Assembly (NCBI GenBank): GCA_011799875.1
Contig: CM022297.1
Location: 519,424,929-519,488,928, forward strand
From: Thinopyrum elongatum
Taxonomy: Eukaryota; Streptophyta; Magnoliopsida; Poales; Poaceae
Direction: 5' to 3'
Length of the DNA: 64,000 nt
Shown here piece after piece: positions 25,061 to 36,030 of this stretch. How positions within the stretch are numbered: position 1 is the stretch's first letter; every line of letters begins with the position of its first letter. The notes beneath the pieces are model-generated. The model did not search any database, was not told the origin of the DNA, and worked only from the letters and a program-made list of their open reading frames with translations. The translations under genes and the position numbers were made by a program.

Positions 25061-25123
25061 AGAACTCCAAAGTTAAGCGTGCTTAGCTTGAAGTAGTTTC
25101 AAGATGGGCGACCGACTGGGAAA
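25061..25123 (+). ncRNA. 5S rRNA-like block in the left Cassandra LTR
   Basis: AGAACTCCAAAGTTAAGCGT and the following AGTAGTTTCAAGATGGGCG and CCGACTGGGAA correspond in order to the A-box, intermediate element and C-box region of plant 5S rRNA. It is shorter than a real 5S gene and clearly mutated, so it is 5S-derived, not a functional rRNA gene. Confidence 0.85.
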
Positions 25124-25467
25124 TTGCCCCTGAGTGCGCACGAGTAAGGAAAAAGTGTGCAGAAAAGACTAGTATTGATCTGTGGGGCCAGTCTAGATCT
25201 CGCCAGGAGTAATGACCGCCGGCGAGTGTGTCCGGGGCATTGCAAGTTGGTATCAGAGCCTACCCTCGCGGTTACACGGATGCTTGCGGGTCAGGTGCGT
25301 GGTCATGTTGTGCATGATGTTTGTGACCCGTCGTGGCACACGGCATGACACATGTGCCGGACTGCTCGCACAGAAGTATATGCCAAGAGGGAATGTTCCT
25401 ATGGCCCGACGAGGACGTCGGTTCCTCTGAAATAAGGATTCCTTCTTTTCCGGGAGCCAATTCGGAA

Positions 25468-25530
25468 AGAACTCCAAAGTTAAGCGTGCTCAGCTTGGAG
25501 TAGTTTCAAGATGGCTGACCGACTGGGAAG
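25468..25530 (+). ncRNA. 5S rRNA-like block in the right Cassandra LTR
   Basis: The second copy of the same 5S-derived block, differing at a few positions (for example CTCAGCTTGGAG against CTTAGCTTGAAG). Confidence 0.85.
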
Positions 25531-25651
25531 TTGCTCACGAGTGCGCACGAGTGAGCACAAAGTGCGCAGAAAAGACTAGTATTGATCTGTCAAGCCAGTC
25601 TAGATCTCGCCAGGAGTAACGACCGTCGGCGAGTGTGTCCGAGCCATTACA

Positions 25652-25929
25652 CACACCCAACACACAGGCGGTGTCGACGTGCAGTGTAGTCTCGAATGCG
25701 CGTGGCCTTTCGATTTACTTCGATGGTGCAGTATCATAGTTGGGTCTCGGTTGATCAAGGTGAGCGGTGTCGGTCGAGATGCGGCTTTGATGTTTTGCTT
25801 AGGGCAGGCGTTGGGTTGTAATGTGTGTGATGGTATTCTACACTTGTTGTTCGCAGCGAGAGGTAATCTTTTGTAATTGTCTTCTCCCTTCTATAAAAAT
25901 ATGGTACACTGTGGTGTACTCTAAAAAAA
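25652..25929 (+). other. Retroposon-like sequence, right part, with A-rich 3' end
   Basis: Continues 24577-24980 after the Cassandra-like insertion and ends in a run of A residues at about 25922-25929. No coding frame. Confidence 0.35.
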
Positions 25930-26734
25930 AGCCTCATAGGCAACAATGAATGAAACATATTCAGGCGGGACTCCTCCCCACAGTGACCATTAAAAAAGGG
26001 CGGTCGGCGCCCGAGGGAATATGTCATCAAATTTCAGTTACAAGTGAAGTTCAGAGCTCAAGAGAAAATTTTGAGAAATTCAGGTGTGATGCACCTATCA
26101 TACCCACGTCCCGTGTGCCTCGGCCGTCAAGGAATCTCATCTGAAAAAGAAAAACAAAAGGCGTCGACGCAATTGTTTCCTGTAGCTTTGTAAACATGGC
26201 GAGTTCCAGCATTCAATCTGTACATCTCCGGTTGTAACTACAATTAAGATTAAATTTCTCGTTCAAGTAACAGCAAGTGTCAATCTCTGAGCTTCTCTTG
26301 CAAACAAGCAACCCTATGGCTCTTCCAATACCAGTACCAACACCAAAACTAGTATATTTTGGCAGACCAGGACAAGGTGAGGAGAGATGATAGAGAATTA
26401 AATAGAGGTAATAAGCCAACCAAAATAATTGCATCATCCGTGCCATGTTGAAGTACTTTCAAACATCGCATTGCCCAAAATTAAACTAACATGTTCTCAA
26501 CTTCCAGTGCTAAGTTCGTCCTTAGCACCATAGGATGATCGTGTTAGTACTGCTACCAAAACAATATATGACAAAAAAGAAACAAGCACAGTATGACATA
26601 ATACTAGCAAGTAGGATGCAAGGGCCATGAGCTAACGACCTATCCATCATTGGATGAGCCAACGATAGTGAAATCTGTCTTGACGACACATCTTGATCCT
26701 ACAACATAGCCTCTCGACGAATTCTTGAATTTTT
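25930..26734. other. 3' flank of MATH gene A; no separate gene
   Basis: From 26648 to 26734 the minus strand keeps clear similarity to the C-terminal end of the MATH family in a shifted frame (GYVVGSRC-type motif, ending at a TAG). The remainder shows nothing recognisable. Confidence 0.5.
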
Positions 26735-28666
26735 TTACGTAAGGAACTTGGGCCATCCCCAGCTGCTTTCACCTCCAAACACCAAGAGACCTGCGATCAC
26801 CGCAAAAGTAAGATCAACTGAAATCAGGAGGTCCCAAATTCTAATCGCCACTGATAGTTGCTAAGGAGAGCTGAACCTGAAGTTATGGTGGAGTGTTTCC
26901 CGTTCTTTTGGTCCAGGATGGATAGAGTCAATTCAACTACCTTCCCAGACTCGTCACAGAGCTTATCCGCGGACTCCAGGTATAAGAACAAGGAGACATG
27001 GTTGGTGATGTGTCTGCGACCATGCGGATACATGCCAACATGCCTGTTGACACATATGTAGAGTGGCAATCAAAATATACTCATCGAGTTTGCAGACTGA
27101 ATATTCAGTAACACCGTTAGGTGATGCATCGGAGTGTGTTTCTGTGTGTCTCTAAATATATACTAGAACCAGAGTTGCTTGGTTCCATTCATAGAAGTTG
27201 GGTTGATATATTCAGTTGGAATATCTGAAGTGGCAATGGAACTTGTGTTACACAGACTTCTGGATGTCCCTAATGTATGTTGGCACAAAGCACTGGAGAA
27301 GTAGTTCTGGCCACTATGAAATTAGTAATGTAACTTGGCATGGTACATTTATGATAAATGGACTAATGTTGCATGCATATTATTAATAAACACCATTTAT
27401 ATGTAACTGATGAAAGATATGAGTACCATTTATGTCCACCAGCTTCAAATGTAGGAGAACAAACAAAGCGCTTCGAGTCCAATTCATGGTAGTTGTCCAT
27501 GGTCCAGGTGTAGGTCCCTTTGATGAGCCCTTTCTTGTGGATAAAAAGGTTCTGTACTGTGGTAACCTTCTTCGGAACCACAGCAGCCTTCTTTTCAGTA
27601 GAAAATAATTTAATTTTCAATATCTTAACACCAAAGACACAGCTATCATCAACTAGAAAAGCAGATGATTTTAGTAGCTCCTGAAGAGGAATCAAACATT
27701 CATTTTTCGAGCGTGTATTGTTCAAATCAAAGTTGTGGCTAGCTGCATTCAGGTAAAGATTGGAAGATTAGTGAGTGAAAACTTGCATGTAAGCAGCAGC
27801 ATACCCCAAACAATGTATAACCTCCTTTCACACCCATTACGCATATATGCAAACATGGTACTCTCTCTGTTCCAAAATAAGTGTCGTGGTTCTTGAACTA
27901 AACCACGACACTTATTTTGGAACGGACGGAGTAGCAATATAGTGAATCCCATGTAGAATTGTAGCTCAAACTTATATAGCATAGTCACAAAGGACTAGGG
28001 CAGGGAATCCCAACTGTAATAGGTTGGATGTGCACAAAAGAAGCATTGAAAAATACCTCTGCGTCCACAATACACCCTCTTTGCACGATTGTATACTGAT
28101 AACTCAAACACTGCATTTACCGTGTCACACGGCTTCAGGGTTTTCGAGCCTAGCTTAAGACAAAGACTAACATATGGAGTTTCAGCGCCAGGTTTTTTAT
28201 GCACTGGTATCACTTTCAGGAACCTGGTAAATCAATTGATGGACAAAAATGTAAAACAAGATCAGTCTAGAAGTTATCATAACTGAAGTAAGAATGAGAT
28301 CCAATTTCTTCACTTCATGCATCCTACGTAATTATGATTGCCGATTTGACTTCATAGCAGCATGATTAGCGAGAGTAATGCACATCCTAAATTAGTATTG
28401 CATATGGATATACAGATGACGATTCGATCTACTAAAACAAAAAGAATGGTCTAGTAATAATGCTAGACTGGGGAGCATCATATTTACATCTAACACATAG
28501 TAATTGCGTAACAAATCCTCCTGCAGTTATGATGCATACCACTTATACCCGGAGTAGTGAAAATGAGAAGATTTTGCTGACTTAGCTCCTGTCTCAAGTA
28601 GCGCTGAGAAGTCATGAATCTTCCATTCTAAATGTGGAACATGAGACTTTCCTAAGCTTGCAGGAG
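26735..28666 (-). CDS. MATH (TRAF-homology) domain protein, gene A, partial model
   Basis: Five minus-strand exons join in frame with GT-AG borders: 28540-28666, 28057-28223, 27427-27742, 26877-27043 and 26735-26790. They encode two consecutive MATH domains. The first begins LEWKIHDFSALLETG and includes YKW-FLKV; the second begins YTWTMDNYHELDSK and includes the LTLSILDQKNGKH strand. Exons 2 and 4 are both 167 nt and occupy equivalent places, which suggests an ancient internal domain duplication. MATH domains bind peptide ligands, often as ubiquitin-ligase substrate adaptors; no BTB domain is visible here. The first coding exon upstream of 28666 could not be identified. The last exon stops at TAA (26735-26737) after WPKFLT, but family-like sequence continues in another frame, so the C-terminus is probably truncated by a 1-nt deletion. 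Confidence 0.7.
27861..27931. mobile_element. Short Stowaway MITE in a MATH-gene intron
   Basis: A 71-bp near-perfect hairpin beginning CTCTCTCTGTTCC and ending GGAACGGACGGAG, flanked by TA on both sides (27859-27860 and 27932-27933), as expected for Tc1/mariner-derived Stowaway elements. It sits in the intron between exons 2 and 3 of gene A. Confidence 0.85.
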
Positions 28667-30105
28667 CTGAAATTTCCACAATGGCAGCATCAAAATTAAT
28701 ATGCTTTTGCATTTGCAGATGAACAGGCTGCAATGTCTACCATGGGCAAAATGGAAGCAGCAGAACGTCTTTTCATTGAGCAGAAAATGCAAATAATGTA
28801 CAAGAGTTTGGCCACGGCTTGCTTTTTTCATCAAAGAAAAGGAAAAAAAAACCCTAAAACAACAAGGACACACCAGGAGTGCTTGAAACTCTGTCCATTA
28901 CCCTTGTACATGGGCAAATAAATAAGTGTGAAGGCATGTAATCTTAATAGATTTAATTTGATAAGTGGCCCCTATGGTTATTCACTTTGACCAAACAAAG
29001 CGTAGGAAAAAAAGTGTGTTTTTGGGCAACGTAGCAAGAATTACAGTCATCAACCATGGGTGTTCACGGTGGCAAATCAGACGACCATGACCTCGATGAC
29101 TGTTGCACCAGCACCACAAGTCCGGGCACAACAGCCACCAGCATGACAAGCCCACTGAAGAGCAATCACCGGTAGCTAATCGTCTTGCTAGTTCCAGTAC
29201 TAAAGATGATAGCGATGATAAGAAGTTCATTCTCTGCAGCATATACCTAGAATTGTAGGACCATAAGAATTAAGGGCTACGAACCATGTACTTTTTACCT
29301 GATTTTATTTAGGAAATGAGCGCTAATTGGTATGTGTGTTCTGTTTATAATATGCACAATCTGAATTTCAATTAGAAAAGGACCAAGAATACATACATCT
29401 ACTCCCGGTGTTGCCCATAGCCCCGGCAGGCCTTCCCCTGCTCTCCTCCTCTGCAAGTGCCACATGGCAGTCCAGAACATGAGGAATCTCCAAAAGTAGT
29501 GCAAAAATCTTGACTAAATATAATTACCACGCCACACAAAGATAAGTCACCGTACATTAATGACTTACCACTCCGATGTAAAAGCATTTTCTCAGGACAA
29601 AATTTCCTCAATCACAATAATAACAATAAATAAGAGATCAAGAAGGAAAATCCCACTCCATAAACAGGTAGATTCAGGTTTGTCGAAAATAAATAGGTAG
29701 ATTTACAGGAACTTGTACTGCAAAACCCTAAAACCCTTCGTCTAGAAGAACCCTCCGCTCCCGGAATCGTTTTTTTCGAGAGAGGCGAGTAAAAAGGTAG
29801 AGAAGGGCGAAGAAAGGACTGGATTTCCCATGGGCAGCACGAGGCAGGGAGGAGAAAAAGACCTGGGTTTTGGGGGCAGATCGAGCTAGTGTGCGCCTGG
29901 CAATGGCTTCCACGGCCGACGGTGGTGGGCTTGAGGCGCGAGGGGGGAGGACATTTTATGGACGTGACGTGATTAACCTTGCTCTCTTTTATTTTTTTGA
30001 TTGATTCGAGAAAAAACTGATTCCTTCCTAGTTCTACGGAGATACTATTAGTTTGGATATCATCCACAGAAAATTAACCCTGGAGGCCTGAACTTAATTA
30101 GTTTG
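28667..30105. other. Upstream region of MATH gene A; first exon not resolved
   Basis: The part at about 29740-29930 resembles 49660-49780, the matching position upstream of the second MATH gene: both contain, on the minus strand, GGAAGCCATTG and CCAGGTCT in the same order. This supports duplication of the gene together with its 5' region. A short untranslated or coding first exon probably lies here; I could not choose its ends. Confidence 0.45.
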
Positions 30106-30110
30106 GATAT

Positions 30111-30266
30111 TGTTAGAAGGGATAGAGAGATTGGTGAAATAGTCGATGTATTGCTTGAGCCTCGTGCACATATAAATAGGAGTACAAAGACCAACTTGAA
30201 GTACAAGACAAGGCATGACCAAATCCTAGTCTATCCTATACTTTCTAATAATCCTTATACTCAACA
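30111..30266 (-). repeat. TRIM-like element, left LTR
   Basis: 156 bp, containing a segment (about 30170-30203, including CACATATAAATAGGAGTAC) that the right copy lacks. Confidence 0.82.
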
Positions 30267-30744
30267 TCCCCCCGCAGTCATAACGGTAGCGATGCAGACG
30301 GTGAGACTGGAGAAGAATCCAAAGATAAGCCGACGGACACCCCCTCACAGTCGTAACGGTCGATACATCGTGGAAGTCGTGGCTGGAGTGGAAACCGACG
30401 AGTTTGCTCAAGCAAGGCGATAGCCCTTTGTGCCGGTTGTCGAGGTAGCCGAGAGTGTAGGGTGGTGTAGCCGTGGTCGAGGTAGCCGTGCGGAGAACGC
30501 CGTGGTCGATGTCGAGTCGGGGTGGCCGGTGTCGAGGTAGTCACCGTGGACCGGGAAGAAGAGCGGCGGCGGCCTTAGGAGGCGGCGGCGGCCAGGTCAA
30601 GAACGCGACAGCGGTGCTCGAAATAGGCGAGGAAGAACCCGACAGCGTGACGAGGCCCGGCACGGACGGTGGCGTTCCCACGCCTAAGGAGGCGGCACGA
30701 CACATACCATGTAGAAGTCGACAAGCGGGGACGGCGGAGTGGAT

Positions 30745-31270
30745 CGCGCGCCGCGGCGCTACGGCCCGAAGGGGCGACGCAACGGCAACGCACAGGTCGA
30801 TCGGGGCAACGGCGGGGGAGACCTCAGGGCGGCGGCAGGGACCGCGTGCCACGCTTGCTACGACCCGATGGGGCGACGCAGTGGCAGCGCGAGGGTCGGT
30901 GCAGCCACGGGGACGTCCTGGAGCGGACGGCCCCGAGGTAGCGGTCGACCGCGGGCCGCGGCACTACGACCCGAAGGGCGACGCAGCGGCAGCGCACGGG
31001 TCGGTGTAGCCGCGAAAGAACCACGGGACGGCGGCAGGGGCCGCGTGCCACGCTCGCTACGGCCCGACGGGGCGACGAAGCGGCGGCGCGAGGGTCGATG
31101 CATCCACGGGGATGGCCTAGAACGGACGGCCTCGGGACGGCGATGGACCGCCGGCCGCAACACTATGGCCCGAAGGGGCTACGCAGCGGTAGCGCGCGGA
31201 TCGGTGCAGTCGCCGGGAAAACCATGGGGCGGCTACGCTGCTGTCCGAAGGGACGACGCAGCTGCAGTCC
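30745..31270. repeat. GC-rich tandem repeats inside the TRIM-like element
   Basis: At least five diverged units of about 80-110 bp, each with a core like CTACGACCCGAAGGGGCGAC then GCAGCGGCAGCGCRCGGGTC and a GGTGYAGCC end. Alternate units look more alike, giving a higher-order period near 200 bp. Open frames on both strands here are by-products of GC-rich repetition. Confidence 0.65.
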
Positions 31271-31960
31271 GTTGCTCGATCGGCGGAGAGATGCGCATAC
31301 TTGATGATGTACTTCACTGAATCATGCAAAGCTACATGCAGATGGCTTATCAGACCGAACGCACAGCAGGCAAGATCGAGAAGACGCAGACAGACGAGAT
31401 ACCGTGTGTCGCGCGGCCGGCCGTGGCAGGTCGATAGGTCGCTCGTTGTGTAGGCTGGCAGATCGTACACACGGATGCATGCAACGTATGCAGCCAGATG
31501 CATCAGACGTGAGCAACCCGTGCCATCCAGAATCACACCGCGCCGGTGCGGAACGACAAGCCACCGCAGGACCGCACGAGCAAGCATGGAGATCGATCGG
31601 CGGGAGTTGGCGGAGGCTCAGCGGCTGCACAGTCGAAGATGTCCGTTGTAGACCGTCGAGGTCGAAGAAGCAGAGGCGCATTGCAGATGACGATGGCGAC
31701 GGGCGACTCAATCCGATATTAGATCGGAGAACCAAAAAAGAACACCGATCAATCAATCGGCGAGAGAAAAAAAATCCGGATCAAAGGATCGGGAAAAAAA
31801 GACTCTCTAGGGCAGCCAGTCAACACGACCGGCGGACGAACCCTAGGTATGGGCGGCGCGGCCCCCGACGGCGGTCATGGAGGCCGACCGCCCCCGGGGT
31901 GGCGCGCGGGTGCGGAAGCGGCGGCGGCTAGGGTTTAGGATCGAGGTAAGGCTGATACCA

Positions 31961-32085
31961 TGTTAGAAGGGATAGAGAGAGAGATTGGTGAAATAGTCGA
32001 TGTATTGCTTAAGCCTCGTGTACAAGACAAGTCAGGACCAAATCCTAGTCTATCATATACTTCCTAATAATCCTTATACTCAACA
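31961..32085 (-). repeat. TRIM-like element, right LTR
   Basis: 125 bp, bordered on the right by GATAT. The primer-binding-site-like sequence TGGTATCAGCC (minus strand) abuts its left end. Confidence 0.82.
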
Positions 32086-32090
32086 GATAT

Positions 32091-33123
32091 CATCCACAAC
32101 AAATTTGGTGAAATTAGTTTTTATGTATACCAGTATAAAAAGACCCAAAGGGGCTTATCCAAACCATCTCGACCGTCAAATCATGTTATCTAGCGGTTCA
32201 AATCGCTCCAATTATGAGCACCAAACACGTTTAACGCTCTAATTACCCACCACTGCCATTGGTTATAAACACGTTTTGACTCAACGCTATCCCATGAAAT
32301 CTGCCATGTAAGTAAAATCCTACCATTCCCGCGAAAAAAGTAATTGATATCTTACCAAATACCAACGTGCAACAGTTATATCTTACCTAATATAACATGC
32401 AACTAATATCCTACCTAACATAAACGTGCGTTGCACGTACATTATTACTAGCTGGAGAAAAAAACTGACTCCTAGCTTCCTAGTTCTACGGAGAAATTAG
32501 TTCCTCCTCCTCCTCCTCTCGTTGTTGTCCGTCGTTGCTTCCGTTCAGCTAGCTCGCCATCCCCTAGGTTCAAACCCTGGGATATGATATCGAACTGAAA
32601 TGAAGTACATTACTCAAAACTCTCGGCTCACCATTTCATTGATACATACGTACACAAGAGGGGAGTTTGAGTACAAGCTAAAACTATGTAGGGAAATAAA
32701 TGTTAGTATTAGCTTAATTAGTCGTCTCATGACTTCCGACTCCAGAGTTCAGGATGCAATTGTACATGGACCTTTTTTTTAGCTGGAACATGGAGCACTT
32801 GGCAAGGCATAGTTTGCTCAGTTTGGGGGCTAGAAGTTACCTCTTTTTTTTTTTGAGGGGTGGCTAGAAGTTAACTACAACCTGGTCCATATGGGATCGA
32901 AAAGAATGGACGGAGGTGTCATGACCCGCCACAAGACTCAGTAGTACCCTGTATCCAAGAGCTTGTGCTATTCTACACAGTCAGAGGCTGGTTCGTGGTA
33001 ACTGGTATTCAGAGCCACCGTTGCCCGAGTTCTTCCGGCCTTGATCCGTAATTCCGGCGAGAGGCTCGAGGTGGAACTCGTCCTGCTGCTGTAAAGATCA
33101 CATCGTTTGGAAGTTGCTACAAA
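32091..33123. other. Intergenic; possible retroelement leader near its right end
   Basis: Mostly AT-rich without genes. At about 33003 the plus strand reads CTGGTATTCAGAGCCACC, one base longer than the usual initiator-Met primer-binding site. That hints that the gene fragments downstream sit in the remains of a retroelement. No matching LTR pair was found. Confidence 0.35.
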
Positions 33124-33159
33124 TTGGCTCCTGCTCACCAAGTGTTTGGCGAAATGCCA

Positions 33160-33440
33160 AACGACCAAGAGGCAACCATGAGCAGTGCCCTTCCTGTTAC
33201 CGTTACCCATGTGCTCTACCCGGTGGCTGTGGCGGTGCCGCACCAAGTCTTTGAGGTGCATGGTCATCGGGTGGTGGAGATGCGTGTGCTCCAGGGAGGG
33301 AGCTACTACGGTGGAGGCTTATATCCAGCTCGGATCGCAGCAAGAGGCGAACCAAGCTCGTGATGCTCTGAATGGCCGGGCCATCTATGATGGTTGTTGT
33401 TTCCTTGACATCGACCAAGCGTCGTCGGCCTGCACAACTG
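33160..33440 (+). pseudogene. Fragment of a polypyrimidine-tract-binding-protein-like RRM gene
   Basis: The first part (frame from about 33178) encodes VTVTHVLYPVAVAVPHQVF and the second part, in another frame, encodes VEAYIQLGSQQEANQARDAL followed by NGRAIYDGCCFLDI. Together these match the strand-helix-strand pattern and NGRxIYDGCCxLDI signature of PTB-type RRMs. The switch of frame near 33295 and the absence of the rest of the protein show that it is a broken fragment. Identification is from remembered family signatures. Confidence 0.6.
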
Positions 33441-33780
33441 CAGCAGTGCCCAAGATCCACAACAAGGCATCGCATACACCAAGCAGCGCAACCGGGTGCA
33501 CTGACAAGGCTACGCTCACCCTCAACAACAAGCTCGTGTGCATCTGAAGGAGTCATGCACGCAATCTGAAGGTGTCCTCGAGTCGAGGATGACGTCGACA
33601 CCATGCACACCAAGTTGGACATCACGATTCTGCCGGCAAGCACGTCATCCAGTAGATGACATGGAATTTCAAGTGGGTACTGGCATACCTTCTGATCCCA
33701 AAAGAAATTTTTTGTCCAGTTTTGTTAGCTACTCTACCTGCTATGGATAAGACAGTAAGACTGGAACTCTTACATACTGT

Positions 33781-33973
33781 ACTGAAGCTCTGTATCTATG
33801 CTAAGCTTCAGTTCGAGTGTGGAAGCTACTCAAGAGCTGCTGATTTCTTGTCCATGTACCATGCTTTGTGCACAGATAGTGAGAGAAGATTGAGTGACCT
33901 GTGGGGAAAGATGGCAGCAGATATATTGATGCAGAACTGGGATGTGGCGATGGAGGAGTTTAATCTGTTGTGG
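33781..33973 (+). pseudogene. Fragment of translation initiation factor eIF3 subunit e
   Basis: The plus-strand translation contains YAKLQFECGSYSRAADF, then ALCTDSERRLSDLWGKMAA and ILMQNWDVAMEEFN, an unmistakable match to the conserved PCI-type region of plant eIF3e (INT6). Upstream, a 2-nt loss near 33796 breaks the frame. Downstream, similarity stops abruptly at about 33973, exactly where the antisense similarity to the MATH gene's last exon begins. It is intron-free over this short span. Only about 64 of some 440 residues are present. Confidence 0.82.
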
Positions 33974-35721
33974 CCATCTGCCTTCACAACACACCTCGAT
34001 CCTACAACATAGCCTTCAGAAGGGTCCTTGAGTTTCTTGAGTCCAATGAAGTCAGCGCATCCCCATCCGTTTTCACTTACATTTTCACATACCCACAGAC
34101 CTGACATCACCACAAAAGTAAAATCAACTGTAATCATCATGGGGTTACAGACACTAGCTGCTCGAATCACACATATCAGTAGAACTGGTACTTGCTACGG
34201 AGAGTTGAACCTGAAGTTCCAGTCCAGTGTATCCCATTCTTTTGGTCCAGGATGGACAGAGTCGTTACAACCACCTTCTTGGAACCGGGATGGAGCTCAT
34301 CATCCAAGCCATCAGGGGATAAGTACAAGCTGAGGCAATCAGTGTTGTACTTGTCACCACGCGGATACATGATGATGTAACTGTTGACAAAAATATAATT
34401 AGGTACCCGGGAAATTGTATTGGAAGAATGTGGTTAGTTATTGACATCAGGAAGTTGTGTCTGAGCTTGGGTGTAGCCCGCCATTAACTTTATACACAAC
34501 TTTGTGGTATTACAATTGCACAAAAAATCTATGTAAACCATAACTACAATACAAGATAATACAACGTTACACAGAAACAATCTGAGAAAATAATTGATGG
34601 TATGTGACACATAACAAACCAGTGATACCAAATATATGAATGAAATTTCTGGGTAAAAATCTCCTAAACAACATAGCATATGAGCATGAAATTTTATACG
34701 CCAACATATAGAGTTTAGTATTACATTGTTCCAAATTTGTTCCTGAATTTAGGTACGCCATGATTACAAAACCCTTTTTCTATTGAAATTGGAATGTGCT
34801 CCCGCGTATCTGTAAATATACTAGAGGTACAGTTCTTTGGTTGCATGCTTAAAGATCAAGCAAAAGTATGCTGTTGGAATATCTGAAGGACCTTGCCTTG
34901 CACAAAATTCTGGCGCTAATATCTGTTGGCATAAAACATTAAACAGGAAGCTTCTGTCCACTATGACATTAGTAAAGTGACTAGGTATGGTAAGCTAAAG
35001 GATACATATAAGCTAAAATGTTGGATAACACATGCCTACTGTTTATATAAATCATTTGTGATGTAAATGCCTAACTGGTAACAGATGCATACCATTTCTG
35101 TCCGCCAACTTCAAATGTAGGAGAACGGACGAAGTGATTCAAGTCCAATTCAAGGAAATTGTTGATGGTCCAAGTGTATGTCCCTTTGACGAGTCCCTTC
35201 TCGACAAAGAGGTTCTGAACTGTGGTAGCCTTCTTATGAACCACAACAGCCTTATTTTCAGGAGAGGAGACACCAATATCTAATATCTTCATAGCAAAGA
35301 CACAAGTACCATCAACTAGAAAAGCAAATGATTTCAGTAGCTTCTGAAGAGGAATCAAGCAATGCTCCTTCGAGTAGGTATTCTTGAAATCAAAGTTGTA
35401 GCTAGCTGCCTTTAGGGAAAGGTTAGAAGATTAGAGAACAAAGAACTTGTACGTAAGGTATTTATATCTCAAACTTATAAAACACAGAGAATTGACTCCT
35501 AGCTGTAATAGGAATAGGATGGATGTGCTTGAAAGAACACATCCATGAGACTACCTTTGCATCCATAGTACAATCCTTTTGAATGGTTGAATATTGACAA
35601 CTGAAACACCGCATGCACCGTGTGACCTGGCACCGAGGTTAGTCGGGACGCCACAAGAAGAAGAGCAACATATGGTGTTTCCGAACCAGCTTTTTTATGC
35701 ATTGGACTCACTTGCAGGTGC

Positions 35722-35724
35722 CTG
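35722..35724. repeat. CACTA target site duplication CTG (left)
   Basis: CTG here and at 48333-48335. On the minus strand it reads CAG and forms the 3' splice site of exon 2 of MATH gene B. Confidence 0.85.
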
Positions 35725-35759
35725 CACTACTAGAAAACAGGGCTTTGGTCCAGGCCTGC

Positions 35760-36016
35760 CCAGCCCATTAGTCCCGGTTCAGTCACGAACCGGGACCCAT
35801 GGGGGCATACGTCCCAGTTCGTGCGCCCAGGGGGCCGGCCGGGCCTCGTGGGCATTGGTCCCGGTTCGTCTGGACCCTTTTTTCTCGGTTCCAGACACGA
35901 ACCGGGACCAATGGGCCTCGCTCCTGGCCCACATCCATTGGTCCCGGTTCATGGCTGGAACCGGGACCAAAGGGTAGCCTTTAGTCCCGGTTCCAACCAC
36001 GAACCGGGACCAATGT
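35760..36016. repeat. CACTA left subterminal repeats
   Basis: Six or so copies of GTCCCGGTT and its complement AACCGGGAC, mostly arranged as short hairpins 20-40 bp long. They end immediately before the TATA box at 36023. In En/Spm, such subterminal repeats bind the second element protein; that role here is inferred. Confidence 0.85.
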
Positions 36017-36022
36017 TGTGCC

Positions 36023-36030
36023 TATATATA
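36023..36030 (+). promoter_or_regulatory. TATA box of the first CACTA transcription unit
   Basis: TATATATA, just after the subterminal repeats and followed by a leader of about 270 nt with a good splice donor (GTGAGC) at 36300. Confidence 0.7.

Larger units (their letters stand above)
24981..25651 (+). mobile_element. Cassandra-type TRIM retrotransposon (5S rRNA-bearing LTRs)
   Basis: A 671-bp element with two LTRs of about 260 bp (24981-25244 and 25394-25651), each containing a 5S rRNA-like block. A perfect initiator-Met primer-binding site, TGGTATCAGAGCC, sits at 25248-25260, and a purine tract AAGAGGGAA at 25385-25393 directly before the second LTR. Flanking 5-mers are CACAT and CACAC, a target duplication with one change. 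There is no coding capacity. These features together define Cassandra, a family whose LTRs carry a Pol III 5S promoter. The LTR start is placed by the TG after the purine tract and by LTR alignment; it is less certain for the left copy. Confidence 0.88.
30111..32085 (-). mobile_element. Short-LTR non-autonomous retrotransposon (TRIM-like)
   Basis: Terminal direct repeats (30111-30266, 156 bp, and 31961-32085, 125 bp) begin TGTTAGAAGGGATAGAGA and end TATACTCAACA. Perfect 5-bp duplications GATAT lie at 30106-30110 and 32086-32090. Just inside the right LTR the minus strand reads TGGTATCAGCC, a partial initiator-Met primer-binding site; just inside the left LTR it reads GCGGGGGGA, a purine tract. 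Orientation is therefore minus. The right LTR lacks about 31 bp present in the left. The 1.7-kb interior encodes no retroviral protein and contains GC-rich tandem repeats. It is larger than a classical TRIM, so it may be a deletion derivative of a bigger family. Confidence 0.82.

Noticed and set aside
25061..25530. Genuine 5S rRNA genes
   Set aside because: Only the internal promoter part is similar, both copies sit inside LTRs next to a primer-binding site, and the ends of a 5S gene are missing.
30473..31931. Long overlapping open frames on both strands rich in Arg, Gly and Ala
   Set aside because: They coincide with GC-rich tandem repeats inside the short-LTR element, occur in several frames at once and show no domain.
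33003..33020. CTGGTATTCAGAGCC as a true retrotransposon primer-binding site
   Set aside because: It has an extra base and no adjacent LTR pair was found; kept only as a hint.
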